DNA of 64,000 nucleotides from Bog-756 sp963833585 (GTDB taxonomy: Bacteria; Actinomycetota; Acidimicrobiia; Acidimicrobiales; RAAP-2), in assembly GCA_963833585.1 (NCBI GenBank), contig CAWHYF010000006.1, positions 496,001-560,000 of the forward strand, given 5' to 3'. The notes under the pieces were generated by a model. The model made no database searches, had not been told where the DNA came from, and worked only from the letters and a program-made list of their open reading frames with translations. Position 1 is the first letter of the stretch. Every line of letters starts with the position of its first letter. Positions 52,003 to 61,059 of the stretch are shown piece by piece. The position numbers and the translations under genes were made by a program.

Positions 52003-53158
52003 TTGGACACCGACACGGCCACAGATCGCACCGCGGTCCGGGACTGGAGCGGGCTCCGGGAGGCGGTCTCGGCCTCCTGGCTGCCCTGGTTGACCGGACG
52101 GGCGGTGGTACTGGCGTCGCTGGCCCTGGCCAAGTTCGAGGTCTCCCACCTCGACATCCGCAACGCCAAGGCCATCGCCGACGCCCACGCCGGGCTGTGG
52201 AGCTGGGACGCCGGCTGGTACTCGAACCTGGCCGCCCACGGCTACCACGCGGTCGGGCCCGACGGGCTGAGGTTCTTCCCCCTGCTGCCGGTGGTGGCGA
52301 GCGCCATCCACCACGTCACCTTCCTCCCGGTCGACACCGCCACCGCGTTGGTGGCCAACGCCAGCGCCCTGGCCGCCACCGTCGTCCTCTACCTGCTGGC
52401 CAGATCGGAGTTCGGCGACGCCGGCGTGGCCCGGTCGGCGGCCTGGCTGCTCAACCTGGTGCCGGCGGCCTTCGTCACCGTCATGGGCTATTCGGATCCG
52501 CTCCTCATCCTTCTGGCCGTCTCCTGCTTCTATCTACTCCGCCACCAGCGCTGGCTGGGAGCCGCCGCCCTGGGCTTCCTGGCGGGTACCGCCCGCCCAC
52601 TCGGCTGTCTGCTGGTGGTGCCGGCCCTGTGCGAAGGGCTCCGCGGGGTCCGGGCCATCGGGTGGGCCCAACGGTGGTCGCGCCTGGTGGCGGTGCTGGC
52701 GCCGGCGGCAGGGCTGCTGGCTGTACCTGAGCTGGACCAGCATCGAATTCGGCAGCTTCACCAAGCCCTTGACGCTCCAGGCCGACCCCACCCGCCACGG
52801 CGGCCTCACCGACCCCTTGGTGACGCTGTACCACGATGCGGTCAACCTGGTCGGGGGTCATCACCTGGGCACCGATCTGCACCTGCCCTGGGTGGCCGTC
52901 AGCGTCGTGATGGTGGTGGTGGTGTTCTGGCGGTTGCCCGCGTCCTACGGCCTGTACTCGGCGGCCATCGTGGTGGTGGCGGCCTCCGGATCCAACCTCG
53001 ACTCATTCGAACGGTACGCCCTCGGAGCTTTCCCGCTCGTGCTGGCCGGGGGCACCCTGCTCCGCTCACGACGGGTCGAGATCACCGTCCTGGTCCTGTC
53101 GGCGGTGACCATGTTCGCCTACGCCCTGCTGGCCTTCCTCGGCGCCTACGTACCCTGA
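52003..53158 (+). CDS. PIG-V-like mannosyltransferase family membrane protein (frame slip near 52715)
   Basis: Multi-pass membrane protein of about 385 residues. Features shared with the PIG-V/mannosyltransferase group: LWSWDAGWYSNLAAHGYHA (WDxxWY), RFFPLLPVVASAIHHVTFLP, ARSAAWLLNLVPAAFVTVMGYSDPLLILLAVSCFYLLRHQRW, and at the end SNLDSFERYALGAFPLVLAGGTLL. The frame moves by one base near 52715, and dropping one base gives LWLYLSWTSIEFGSFTKPLTLQ. The TTG at 52003 is a weak start. It probably uses a lipid-linked sugar on an outer-face acceptor. It is divergent from rimO. Confidence 0.78.
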
Positions 53159-53177
53159 GCCGGTCCCGGGGGACGGC

Positions 53178-53194
53178 CGGCACCGGACGTGCCG
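53178..53194 (+). terminator. Short hairpin after the mannosyltransferase-like gene
   Basis: CGGCAC and GTGCCG around CGGAC, 20 bases after the stop and before the convergent tRNA gene. No T-run, so a weak candidate. Confidence 0.3.
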
Positions 53195-53228
53195 ACGAAA
53201 CGATCGCGGGCACACCCCGGTGGTGCAG

Positions 53229-53317
53229 CGGAGAGGGAGGGATTTGAACCCTCGGACCCAGTTACCCAGGTCAACTCATTAGCAGTGAGTCCGATTCGGC
53301 CGCTCTCGCACCTCTCC
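53229..53317 (-). tRNA. tRNA-Ser (anticodon GCT)
   Basis: 89-base class II tRNA. Acceptor stem GGAGAGG pairs with CCTCTCC, the anticodon arm is ACTCA-CTGCTAA-TGAGT with GCT at 53283-53281, the variable arm is long, and the T arm carries GGTTCAAATCC. The discriminator is G, as expected for serine. CCA is not encoded. It reads AGC and AGT codons. Confidence 0.95.
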
Positions 53318-53438
53318 GGGCACCACCTGGTCACCATCCGGCTGAAACCGTGACCAACCAGTGTCGTCCCCGAGCGTACCGGAGGGCAGCCCAGACGGCG
53401 GAAACGACGGGCGGACCGGCACGCCGCCGGGTCCCCGG

Positions 53439-55724
53439 TCACGATGAAGCGCTCGACGAAGCATGCGTCGGCGCAGGATCGCCGCAGATCCGGACACCCC
53501 CGCCCGAAGCTACGGCGAAGCCGATGTGGCTCGTCGGTCGCCGCGGGTCGTGATCGACACGGGCATACTCGAGCGCGCTTCCGGCCTTGTCGGATGCCTT
53601 GGACAACAGGTTGTACGAGCCACTGGGGACCGTGGTGGTGTTCCACCTGTAGATCCAACCAAACCAGGTGGGAATGGCCCTTCCGATCAAGTGGCCGAAA
53701 TATCCGCCGCCGAAGAGATAGAAGCTGACCCGTGTGGCATTCGTGGCTGTTGCATCCAGCACCGTCGTCCCCGTCAAGCTCGCTCCTCGGGTGGGCACGC
53801 TGATCGAGATGGTCGGGAGTGGAGCGGTCAGCCGGAGGGCGGTCCACAGCGAGAAGCCGCCAGCCGACAGGGTCGCAGGACCGAGCGCACGCGAGAAGAG
53901 ACGTACGACGGGCGCACTGCCCGGGAAGGCCCGATCGACAATGACCGCATGCACGTCGGCCTGGGCCAGCGTGACCTCGGCCGATGAGACCAAGGCGGGG
54001 GTCACGGTCAGCGGCGGCCCGTAGACATCGAACCCGCCCTGGCTGGCGAGGAACTGCTGCATGGTCCCGGGTGACATCTTGCCGGGGTACAGGTCCGGGC
54101 CGTACGGGCCCGGGTGGTAGGCATAACCACCCAACAGGTTGAACCGGAACCCGTCCTCGGCCTGCCAGAACATCGGTCCCATGGCGTCCAGCGAGGCGTA
54201 GGGGTAGGTGAGGGTTGTCGAGTCCGGGATCGCTCGTCGAATGGCCGCGGGGAGGGTGGTCGGCGGCCTCTGGACGTACGGGCCCTGTGGAGGCCACACC
54301 GGGAGCAGGGTCACGACGGCCACCGCCAGAGTGACCACGGTGGCGACGTTCGAATTCCGAACTCCGACGTCGGTCCGAAGATCGTCCAGGCCGAAGGCAA
54401 CCAGAGCGGCCAGGCAGGTGAACATTTCGAGACTGATGCGGACCGGGATGATGTCATTGAACACTGGCAGGTGGACCAGCAGAAGGAACGGGAGCGGGAT
54501 GGTGGTCGTCCGACCATCGATGGCCAGGTGGGGACCGAGGGAGAGGACCGCGGACACGATCAGGAGCCCGACCGCCATCTGCATCCGCGGGCTGCGTCGG
54601 GATCGCCAGCCCAGGAGCGCCGAGACCAGGAGCAGTGGAATTCCGATGTAGCCGCCCGCCTCTGTGGCCCCGGGTGGACCAGCGATTCGACTGCCGACCG
54701 AGCGAAGTCCCAGCGACACCCGCTGGAGGGGACCGGGTACTCCGAAGCTGAAGAGGTCGTTGTGGTACGGGTTCACCGCCGGCCATGTCGACCCGGTGAC
54801 GTGTCCCGGCCCGGCCAGCATCATCCAGACGGGATAGGCCAGAATCACCCCCGCGGTGACAACGGCGAGGACGGCTGGTCGCCAGACCCCCCGGGCCACC
54901 TCGACGGCCTGACTCCGATGTCGAACGGCAGCGAACAGCACTGCGACGATGGTCAGAACGACGGTGACCGCCAGTACCTCCGGCGAGATGAGGTATTGAG
55001 CCGCCACGAGCAACCCCAGTCGGATCCCCAGCCGTCGGGGGGACCCCTTGCGCTGGAGGACGGAGGCCACCGTCCAGGCGATGAGGGGCGGCAGGGGCAC
55101 CAACAGCAACTCCACGTGTGCGAGCTGCTGGCCGACCATGTACGGGGAGAAGCCGTAGATCAACCCACCGAGGGCGGCGGCCGGCAGCCAGACTTCCCAC
55201 TTCCGGAGCACCGCGAACCCGGCGGCCGCCGAGACAGGCATGGCTACCAGCATCAGAAGATTCGCCCTGACCACCGGACCAAGGAACGCCAGTGGGGCGG
55301 TGGCCAGACCGAGCAAGGGACTCGACGTGTTCTGGGCGAGGTTGACCCCGCTCGGGACGAGCAGCGCGTGGCTGAAGAACGGATTGAGTCCGTGAGCCAG
55401 CGCGTGAGGTACCCAGGCCAGGAACCACACAGTCTCCGCGAAGTCCGCCTTCACCCCGAACGGGGTGGTGGAGATGTGCAGGAGCACCGGCCAGAACGCG
55501 GCCACTCCGACAACGGCATAGATCACCACGACGAGCACGCTTGGCCACCGGCCGGATTCTGATCGCGCCCGTTCGGCCACCGGGTGGGCCGGCTTCACAA
55601 CTGTGGAGATGGTCGTCACTCTGGTCGATCCTGCAACACGCCAAGATGGCTTTCCGGTCGTCAGCTCACGGGCTGGCCCACCGCCCTCGGTCTCGAGCAT
55701 GACACCACGGCGGCCACCGGGCAT
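53439..55724 (-). CDS. Large multi-pass membrane protein with C-terminal Ig-like domain, glycosyltransferase-like
   Basis: 761-residue protein. About eleven hydrophobic helices occupy residues 60-490, starting WPSVLVVVIYAVVGVAAFWPVLLH and including VWFLAWVPHALAHGLNPFFSHALLVPSG, as in YfhO-type or GT-C fold enzymes. The C-terminal 250 residues are outside the membrane: a globular part (ASLDAMGPMFWQAEDGFRFNLLGGYA...) and an Ig-like domain (TISISVPTRGASLTGTTVLDATATNATRVSFYLFGGG...). No catalytic motif is certain. The start could be 55724 or 55700. It ends 120 bases from the tRNA and follows the zinc-binding lipoprotein gene by 27 bases, so they may be co-transcribed. Confidence 0.75.
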   Translation of the reverse strand: MPGGRRGVMLETEGGGPARELTTGKPSWRVAGSTRVTTISTVVKPAHPVAERARSESGRWPSVLVVVIYAVVGVAAFWPVLLHISTTPFGVKADFAETVWFLAWVPHALAHGLNPFFSHALLVPSGVNLAQNTSSPLLGLATAPLAFLGPVVRANLLMLVAMPVSAAAGFAVLRKWEVWLPAAALGGLIYGFSPYMVGQQLAHVELLLVPLPPLIAWTVASVLQRKGSPRRLGIRLGLLVAAQYLISPEVLAVTVVLTIVAVLFAAVRHRSQAVEVARGVWRPAVLAVVTAGVILAYPVWMMLAGPGHVTGSTWPAVNPYHNDLFSFGVPGPLQRVSLGLRSVGSRIAGPPGATEAGGYIGIPLLLVSALLGWRSRRSPRMQMAVGLLIVSAVLSLGPHLAIDGRTTTIPLPFLLLVHLPVFNDIIPVRISLEMFTCLAALVAFGLDDLRTDVGVRNSNVATVVTLAVAVVTLLPVWPPQGPYVQRPPTTLPAAIRRAIPDSTTLTYPYASLDAMGPMFWQAEDGFRFNLLGGYAYHPGPYGPDLYPGKMSPGTMQQFLASQGGFDVYGPPLTVTPALVSSAEVTLAQADVHAVIVDRAFPGSAPVVRLFSRALGPATLSAGGFSLWTALRLTAPLPTISISVPTRGASLTGTTVLDATATNATRVSFYLFGGGYFGHLIGRAIPTWFGWIYRWNTTTVPSGSYNLLSKASDKAGSALEYARVDHDPRRPTSHIGFAVASGGGVRICGDPAPTHASSSASS

Positions 55725-55751
55725 CGAGAAAATCCTCGGGTCGGTGGGGAT

Positions 55752-56717
55752 TCATCCACGGTCGGCCTCCGCCAGGGCAGCTTCGATCCCGTAAAGCTGT
55801 CGGGTCTGCCACGCCTCGTAGGTCGCGCTGGCCGGAGTCAGCGTCTCGGTAATGGTGGCGTACGGGATGTGCTCGGCCCTGACCTCGACCAGCTGAGCCT
55901 GGACGTCAGGCGTTACGTTCTGGCTGTTGTACACATAGATCTTGATGGCGTGGTTCTTGATCTGACTGTCGATGGTCTCCTTGTCGGCCACCGACACGTC
56001 GGTTCCCTCGCTGATCGCCTTGAGGAAGGTGGGCGGGGTGATCAGCCTCAAGCCGAGCGCGGGAGCCAGCATGGCGAAGATCGACTCCGACGCACCGACC
56101 GGCGTGCCCGCGTACCTGGCCCTGATGGTCGAGATGGCCGAGTCGTAGCGCTTCAGATCGACGGTGTCGAAACGGCTGGCCTGCTGGGCGAAATACCCGG
56201 CTCCGGCGGGATCGATCCGCCGGTAGTCCAGGACCAACCGGTGGATCACCGACTGTACGTCTGCGGGGTTGTACCACCGGTGCGGGTTGCCACCCACCCC
56301 GACGCCCACGACATCGCCGACATCGAGCACGAGCGGCTTCGACCCGTCGGCCGCGAGCAGCTTCGGGACCCACGGGTCGTAGCCGATCCCGTTCTCGATG
56401 ACGAACTGCGCGCCGGCCAAGGCCCTGGCATCGGCGGTCGTTGGTTCGTAGCTGTGCGGGTCGGTGTCGGGGTTCGAGATGATGCTGGTGACCTGCACGT
56501 GCTTCCCACCGATCTGGCCGGCGATGCTGCCCCAGAAGTTCTCCGCCGCGACCACGCGGATGACCGTCGCCTCGGTCGGGGCCTGGCCCGCCGGCGACCC
56601 ACCGGGCTCAGATCCACAGCTGGCGAGGAGCAGCGCCACCAGGCCGATCAGGGTGAGGGCCACCCGCCGCCACCGGCTCGGCATCAGCGCAGTCCGAACG
56701 GGTGGAGTGGGCCTCAT
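55752..56717 (-). CDS. Zinc/manganese-type ABC transporter substrate-binding lipoprotein
   Basis: 321-residue ZnuA-family protein. A lipoprotein signal with lipobox LLASC precedes the mature part. Metal-site elements: DPHSYEPTTADARALAGAQFVIENGIGYDPW, NPHRWYNPADVQSVI (two histidines), and GASESIFAMLAPALGLRLI with glutamate where many relatives have a third histidine, a substitution common in one actinobacterial subgroup. The ATG at 56717 was chosen (GGGAG upstream), since longer forms would run through the Fur/Zur-like box. No permease or ATPase gene is in the window, so the transporter partners lie elsewhere or it acts as a chaperone. Confidence 0.88.
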   Translation of the reverse strand: MRPTPPVRTALMPSRWRRVALTLIGLVALLLASCGSEPGGSPAGQAPTEATVIRVVAAENFWGSIAGQIGGKHVQVTSIISNPDTDPHSYEPTTADARALAGAQFVIENGIGYDPWVPKLLAADGSKPLVLDVGDVVGVGVGGNPHRWYNPADVQSVIHRLVLDYRRIDPAGAGYFAQQASRFDTVDLKRYDSAISTIRARYAGTPVGASESIFAMLAPALGLRLITPPTFLKAISEGTDVSVADKETIDSQIKNHAIKIYVYNSQNVTPDVQAQLVEVRAEHIPYATITETLTPASATYEAWQTRQLYGIEAALAEADRG

Positions 56718-56761
56718 CTGTTGGTTGCTCCCGGGAGTCGGTGCCTCGTCGGCTCCACTGT

Positions 56762-56782
56762 AAATGAGAATGGTTCTCATTT
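56762..56782. promoter_or_regulatory. Fur/Zur-type operator upstream of the metal-binding lipoprotein
   Basis: Inverted repeat AAATGAGAA and TTCTCATTT around TGG, equal to a 7-1-7 Fur-family site (TGAGAAT-N-GTTCTCA, one mismatch). It lies about 45 bases before the lipoprotein ATG, in AT-rich sequence. Repression by a zinc- or iron-loaded Fur-family regulator is likely; which metal cannot be told. Confidence 0.75.
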
Positions 56783-56935
56783 CAAATCCCACGTTCGGGA
56801 GTGCTACCCACTAGGGAACGACATGAACCGGAGGGCGTCTGGGAGTGATTCTCACCATCCGAGGGTCGAATGGTGAGGACGCGGCGACACCGATCGCCCG
56901 TAGTCCCGAGAGGGAACCGCGGGGGCCCGGCGGTG

Positions 56936-57130
56936 TCAGATTCGCGAAGGTTCCACAGGGACTGCGGCGATGCTCTCGAAGAGCGACCATCGCGTGGCCA
57001 GGCGATCCACTTCTTTGAAGGCGACCGTCAACTCCTCGGTGACCTGGGCGATGCCGGCCAGGGCGGTGTCGAGGCGCTCACCGGGCGTCGGTACGTCCCT
57101 GTCGATCTCGTGCTGCTGCGTTCCATTCAC
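56936..57130 (-). CDS. Small hypothetical protein, paralogue of the one at 57.8-58.0 kb
   Basis: 64-residue protein with no membrane segment or signal. The core LAGIAQVTEELTVAFKEVDRLATRWSL aligns with GIAKAAEDLSVAVADFDRLAASWEK of the product at 57810-57980, so the two are paralogues. GTG 57130 is the only start seen and lacks a clear ribosome site. The helical, heptad-like text suggests an oligomeric or partner-binding helix. Function unknown. Confidence 0.55.
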   Translation of the reverse strand: MNGTQQHEIDRDVPTPGERLDTALAGIAQVTEELTVAFKEVDRLATRWSLFESIAAVPVEPSRI

Positions 57131-57183
57131 CGGATCGACGGTACCGGCCCGCCGGTGGGAGGGGGTGGACCCCGCCGGACCGG

Positions 57184-57399
57184 CTACTCGGCGGATTCCA
57201 GGATGGGCCCCGGCAGGCCGGCCGCAGCCAGCTTGATCTCCGAGGGATGAGCCTCCAACAGCCGGAGGGAGCGGATGGCCGCGCCGCTGTCGTCAGGGAA
57301 TTGGGCCAGCCTCACCAGCGCCTCGATGGCCACCAGGCGGGCCGCTTCCTGTTGCGCCAACTTCCAATAATGACTCCGTTGCCGGGTCGTGATCCCCAC
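57184..57399 (-). CDS. Small hypothetical helical protein
   Basis: 71-residue protein: TTRQRSHYWKLAQQEAARLVAIEALVRLAQ then SGAAIRSLRLLEAHPSEIKLAAAGLP. Probably three helices, acidic and alanine/leucine-rich. GTG 57399 has GAGGGG six bases upstream, better placed than a GTG at 57429. It lies between the two paralogous small genes on the same strand. No family is recognised. Confidence 0.5.
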   Translation of the reverse strand: MGITTRQRSHYWKLAQQEAARLVAIEALVRLAQFPDDSGAAIRSLRLLEAHPSEIKLAAAGLPGPILESAE

Positions 57400-57809
57400 T
57401 GAGTGCCCCTCGTAGCTCTGCCCCGACACAGCGACTTGCTTGGCGTGGTCCCTTTCTACCCGATCGCCGCGACTTCATGCGCGTGCCGTTCTGTCGCGCC
57501 ACGGCACGGCGACGAGCCGCAGGGTTCTGCGTTTGCGGACGGGTGCTTGCGTGACCCGACCCGGTTCGGAATCATTGCCGTCGCGGGCAGAGGTCATTCT
57601 GATGATCGCCGGCGTGGTGAATGTGATCTCGCAGCCGGTCACGTTCTTTGCCTCCGGCGGACCGCTGGGGACCGCGGCGATGAGGACATCGCCGGTCGGC
57701 AGCGCAGAGGGGGGCATCGCCCCCTCCGGGTGCCTTTCGACCCCTCCAGTGCCCTCGACCGCGTCACACCGGGGGTTGTCGCTCGGACCCGGGCACCGAC
57801 GGCGTCGGC
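57400..57809. other. Stretch between small genes, only a doubtful frame
   Basis: About 410 bases. A minus-strand frame at 57475-57717 has a GGAGG-type site five bases before its ATG and is listed separately at low confidence. A plus-strand frame over 57440-57919 reads as arginine-serine-rich text and is not credible. No RNA or repeat was recognised. Confidence 0.4.
57475..57717 (-). CDS. Doubtful small hypothetical protein
   Basis: 80-residue frame starting MPPSALPTGDVLIAAVPSG and containing GCEITFTTPAIIRMTSARDG. GGAGG stands five bases before the ATG, the main support. The composition is mixed and the C-terminus is arginine-rich (RKRRTLRLVAVPWRDRTARA). It could be noncoding DNA in a gene-poor spot. 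Confidence 0.25.
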   Translation of the reverse strand: MPPSALPTGDVLIAAVPSGPPEAKNVTGCEITFTTPAIIRMTSARDGNDSEPGRVTQAPVRKRRTLRLVAVPWRDRTARA

Positions 57810-57980
57810 TCAGCTGCGAACGAGTTCGCCCTTTTTCTCCCACGAGGCGGCCAGGCGATCGAAGTCCGCCACGGCGACCGACAGGTCTTCAGCCGCCTTG
57901 GCGATCCCGGTCAACTTGACCTGATCACGCGGGGCCTTGTCGTTGGGATACGAACGGGCCTGCTTTCGCTTCTTCACCAT
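57810..57980 (-). CDS. Small hypothetical protein, paralogue of the one at 56.9-57.1 kb
   Basis: 56-residue protein. A basic N-terminus (MVKKRKQARSYPNDK) is followed by VKLTGIAKAAEDLSVAVADFDRLAASWEKK, matching the helical core of the 64-residue protein at 56936-57130. No membrane segment. The ATG at 57980 has no clear ribosome site. The pair flanks one further small gene. Function unknown; conservation of the core between two divergent copies supports that both are real. Confidence 0.6.
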   Translation of the reverse strand: MVKKRKQARSYPNDKAPRDQVKLTGIAKAAEDLSVAVADFDRLAASWEKKGELVRS

Positions 57981-58075
57981 GACTGTCGATGGTATCCAGC
58001 CGGTCAGGCGCAGCGGTGGACGCTCCTCTACCGGCGCCCCGGCGCCGCCGCCGGGTGGCCCAAGCCGAGTTGGCG

Positions 58076-59629
58076 TCAGAACCCGACGGCCCGGGCGGCC
58101 GGGGCTCGCGGGGCTCCGGTCACGTTGGACAGGTGGGGAGACGGACCCGTCACGGAGGACAGGGGGCTGGCCACGTCCTCGAGGGACTGGCCCTCGGCGG
58201 CCACCCCGAAGATGAGCTCCACGATCCCGCCTATGGCCATCACCCCGGCCCCGATGAGGTAGCCGATGAACAGTCGGAAATGGTCCTGCCCGTTGCCGAT
58301 CAGCAGCCCGTAGAGCCAGGGCCCCATGGCCCCGAACGTCTGGGCAATGGCGAAGAAGACCGCGATGGCCTTGGCCCGGACCTCGACGGGGAAGATCTCG
58401 CTGACCGTCAGGTAGGCCGCGCTGGCCCCGGCCGACGCGAAGAAGAAGATGACGCACCAGCACGCCGTCTGGGTCACGGCGTTGAGCAGCCCGGCATTGA
58501 AGAGCAGGGCGCTCCCGGCCAGGAGCGTTCCGGAGAGCAAATACGTGCCGGCGATCATCCGCCGCCGCCCGATGGTGTCGAACAGGCGCCCGATGGTCAG
58601 GGGCCCGATCAGATTGCCGAGGGCGAAGAAGATGAAGTAGTACGCAGTGTCCTTGGCCGGGACGTTGTAGATCTTGGTCAGCACCAGCGCGTACGTGAAG
58701 AATATGGCGTTGTAGAGGAACGACTGGGTGATCATCAGTGTGGCCCCGAGCACGGAGCGGCTGGGGTAACGGACGAAGAGGGTGCGGGCCAGCGTGATGA
58801 ATCCGATCCGGGAGGCCGGGGCCACTTCGATGGCCTTGGACTCGTCGACCGGTCCGAGCTCACCGCCCGACGACCCGGTGGCCGCTTCGATCTTCTTCAC
58901 GGCCGCCTCGGCCTCCCGTTCCCGCCCGTGCATGAGCAGCCACCTCGGGCTCTCGGGCAGGTTCTTCCGGACGAAGAGGATCACCACGCCGAGCGCCGGT
59001 CCGAACAGGAAGGCCACCCGCCAGGAGTAGCTGACCGGGAGATGATTGACCACCACGAGGGTGAGCAGCGTCCCGATCAGAGCACCAGCCCAGTAGGTGC
59101 CGTTGACCGCGATGTCCACCCGGCCCCGGTACTTGGCCGGGATCAGCTCGTCGATCGCTGAGTTGATGGCGGCGTACTCCCCGCCGATCCCGGCGCCGGC
59201 GACGAAGCGCGAGAAGTACAGCCAGTACACCCAGAACGTCGAGTGTCCGAAGGTCAATGCGGTGAGGAACCCGCCGAAGAGATACACCCCCAGCGTGATC
59301 ATGAACAGGTTGCGGCGGCCCCATTTGTCAGACAGGCGACCGAAGAACAGGGCCCCGAAGACCTCACCGAGGAGGTAGACCGTCCCGACGGCGAAGGCCA
59401 CCCCGGCCGAGGAGAGTTGCAAGGACTGCTTGGAGCTGATCAGGCTGGTGACGTTGCTGGCGATGGTGATCTCGAGTCCGTCGAGGATCCAGGCCACCCC
59501 GAGGGCCACCACCAACATGGTGTGGAAGCGCGACCAACCCAGGCGGTCGAGCCGCGCCGGGATCAGGCTGCGGATGGTCCGGTCCGGCTCAGCGGGCTGT
59601 GGCCGAACGGGCGTGTCGAGCGCGGTCAT
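58076..59629 (-). CDS. MFS transporter, sugar/organic-acid:proton symporter type
   Basis: 517-residue inner-membrane permease with twelve helices. The signatures GRLSDKWGRRNLFMITLGVYL (loop 2-3) and FDTIGRRRMIAGTYLLSG (loop 8-9), plus RFVAGAGIGGEYAAINSAIDELIPAKYRGR, place it in the sugar-porter/metabolite:H+ symporter branch. The central loop has LPESPRWLLMHGREREAEAAVKKIE. AAGGGGGA precedes the ATG at 59629. Substrate probably an organic acid or sugar acid. The 3' end lies about 95 bases from the small paralogue gene. Confidence 0.87.
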   Translation of the reverse strand: MTALDTPVRPQPAEPDRTIRSLIPARLDRLGWSRFHTMLVVALGVAWILDGLEITIASNVTSLISSKQSLQLSSAGVAFAVGTVYLLGEVFGALFFGRLSDKWGRRNLFMITLGVYLFGGFLTALTFGHSTFWVYWLYFSRFVAGAGIGGEYAAINSAIDELIPAKYRGRVDIAVNGTYWAGALIGTLLTLVVVNHLPVSYSWRVAFLFGPALGVVILFVRKNLPESPRWLLMHGREREAEAAVKKIEAATGSSGGELGPVDESKAIEVAPASRIGFITLARTLFVRYPSRSVLGATLMITQSFLYNAIFFTYALVLTKIYNVPAKDTAYYFIFFALGNLIGPLTIGRLFDTIGRRRMIAGTYLLSGTLLAGSALLFNAGLLNAVTQTACWCVIFFFASAGASAAYLTVSEIFPVEVRAKAIAVFFAIAQTFGAMGPWLYGLLIGNGQDHFRLFIGYLIGAGVMAIGGIVELIFGVAAEGQSLEDVASPLSSVTGPSPHLSNVTGAPRAPAARAVGF

Positions 59630-59654
59630 CGGAGTCCCCCTTCGTCACGGCCCA

Positions 59655-60020
59655 TCAGGAGTGGGCGACGCCGTCCTTGGCCCGGTCCACTGCGCTGGCT
59701 ACCTTCTCCCGGCCGTGGCCCACGGAATCGCCGGCCCGTTGGATGCCCTCGGACAGCGCCGTCGACACCCTCTCCTGGGCCGCCGCCGACACCGCACCGA
59801 CCTGCGTCGGGGCGTCGGACGTGCGGGCCCGGTGTGAGGCGGCCGACACGGCATCGCTCACCGAATGACGCAGGTGGTCGGCCACCTCAGGTGCGTGCTG
59901 GGCCACCGCCCCGCCCAACGCCGCCGCCCCTTCCGCCCCGCGCTCACCGAGGTCGAGCACCAATCCGGTGGCGGCGCCGGTGAGCGCTCCGATGACCATT
60001 CCCTTCCACACATTCCTCAC
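59655..60020 (-). CDS. YtxH-like stress-related protein with a membrane segment
   Basis: 121-residue protein. One glycine-rich membrane helix, WKGMVIGALTGAATGLVLDLG at residues 5-25, is followed by a long amphipathic alanine/serine-rich region (HLRHSVSDAVSAASHRARTSD, RVSTALSEGIQRAGDSVGHGREKVASAVDRAKDG) with repeats as in YtxH and LEA-like proteins. GTG 60020 follows AAGGGAGCAG. It is the first gene upstream of the MFS transporter on the same strand, 26 bases away. Role unknown, likely envelope stress. Confidence 0.65.
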   Translation of the reverse strand: MRNVWKGMVIGALTGAATGLVLDLGERGAEGAAALGGAVAQHAPEVADHLRHSVSDAVSAASHRARTSDAPTQVGAVSAAAQERVSTALSEGIQRAGDSVGHGREKVASAVDRAKDGVAHS

Positions 60021-60324
60021 GGCCACTGCTCCCTTCTGCGCCCAAGGCGCACTGTCACCATCCGCTGACGGCGGCGAGACCTTCGCAGTGAACTGTTCCC
60101 CGAACCGCGCCGTTCCATGCATGGATTCTCGGGTGGGCGACGCCGCTGCCCGGTCAGCGGTCACCCGGGCGACGTTTCGGGCGCCACGATTCGGGCGCCA
60201 CGATGAGTCAGAAAGACGCGACAGGACAAGCGATCCGAGTTACCGAGTTACCGGGTTGCCGCCGAGGGAGGACGGGAGAGGCCGCTGCGGCAGAGACGGA
60301 CGTCGACCGGTCTTACCGGCGGCC

Positions 60325-60996
60325 CTACGAGCGGTCGATGCGACCTTCCCAGAGACGGGAGAGACCGTCGCTGTAGGCGCGCAGCCCGGCCAGGCCGAGC
60401 TCGTCGGTCGACGGAGGATCGCTATCACCGGCGCAGACATCGGCGAATCCGTACACGGCCACGAACCAGGTGGCCGTCACCGAGGCGGCGATGATCCGGG
60501 GCTCGATGGATCCCACGGGATAGCCCAGGCGCTTTCGGAACAGTTCGGTCATCCGGGCCTGGAAGGCCACCATCACCTGGTACACCCGACCCGCCACCTC
60601 GGGCTCGGTCTCGGAAAGGAGCACGGCCACGGCGATCGGGGGGTAGGGCTGTCCGTCGGCGTCCCGCAGGCGCTCAGAGGTGACGTAGCCCAGCTCGGAC
60701 AGGTACTTGAGTGCCGCGGCCGCCATCTCGACGGGCGTCTCGTCGGGAGGCCGGGCCTCCATGGCTTCGACATGGCGCTCGGCCCACTCCTCGAACTGGG
60801 CCAGGGCCACGTCGACCTTGGCGTCGAAGTAGGAGTAGAAGGTCCGGGGGGCGACGTCGGCGGCCTCGGTGATGTCCTCGATGGTGGTGGCCTGGTAGCC
60901 GTCCTGCCGGAACAGCGCGGTGGCTTCCTCGATGATTCGGGCCCGGGTGGCCGCCTTCTTCCGCTCACGACGGTTCGGTGCCTCAACCTGGGTCAT
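60325..60996 (-). CDS. TetR-family regulator (copy 1)
   Basis: 223-residue regulator. The helix-turn-helix is RIIEEATALFRQDGYQATTIEDITEAADVAPRTFYSYFDAKVDVAL at about 20-65. The ligand domain ends DPPSTDELGLAGLRAYSDGLSRLWEGRI. The next gene upstream encodes a paralogue of the same length and almost the same end (DPPSTDELGIAAFDWYASGITPLWEGRI), so this is a tandem duplication. The ATG at 60996 is clear. The target genes are unknown; the MFS transporter is a candidate. Confidence 0.88.
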   Translation of the reverse strand: MTQVEAPNRRERKKAATRARIIEEATALFRQDGYQATTIEDITEAADVAPRTFYSYFDAKVDVALAQFEEWAERHVEAMEARPPDETPVEMAAAALKYLSELGYVTSERLRDADGQPYPPIAVAVLLSETEPEVAGRVYQVMVAFQARMTELFRKRLGYPVGSIEPRIIAASVTATWFVAVYGFADVCAGDSDPPSTDELGLAGLRAYSDGLSRLWEGRIDRS

Positions 60997-61059
60997 CAGT
61001 CGACTTCCTCCCTTGGCGATAGTGAAGCAGGTCGGAAGGGAGGGAGTCCAGCACCGGCA

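Noticed and set aside
53146..54297. Minus-strand frame of 383 residues that runs through the tRNA
   Set aside because: It crosses a clear tRNA-Ser and the large membrane protein in a different frame.
57440..57919. Plus-strand frame of 159 residues among the small genes
   Set aside because: Arginine/serine-rich text, no ribosome site and antisense to a better-supported small gene.
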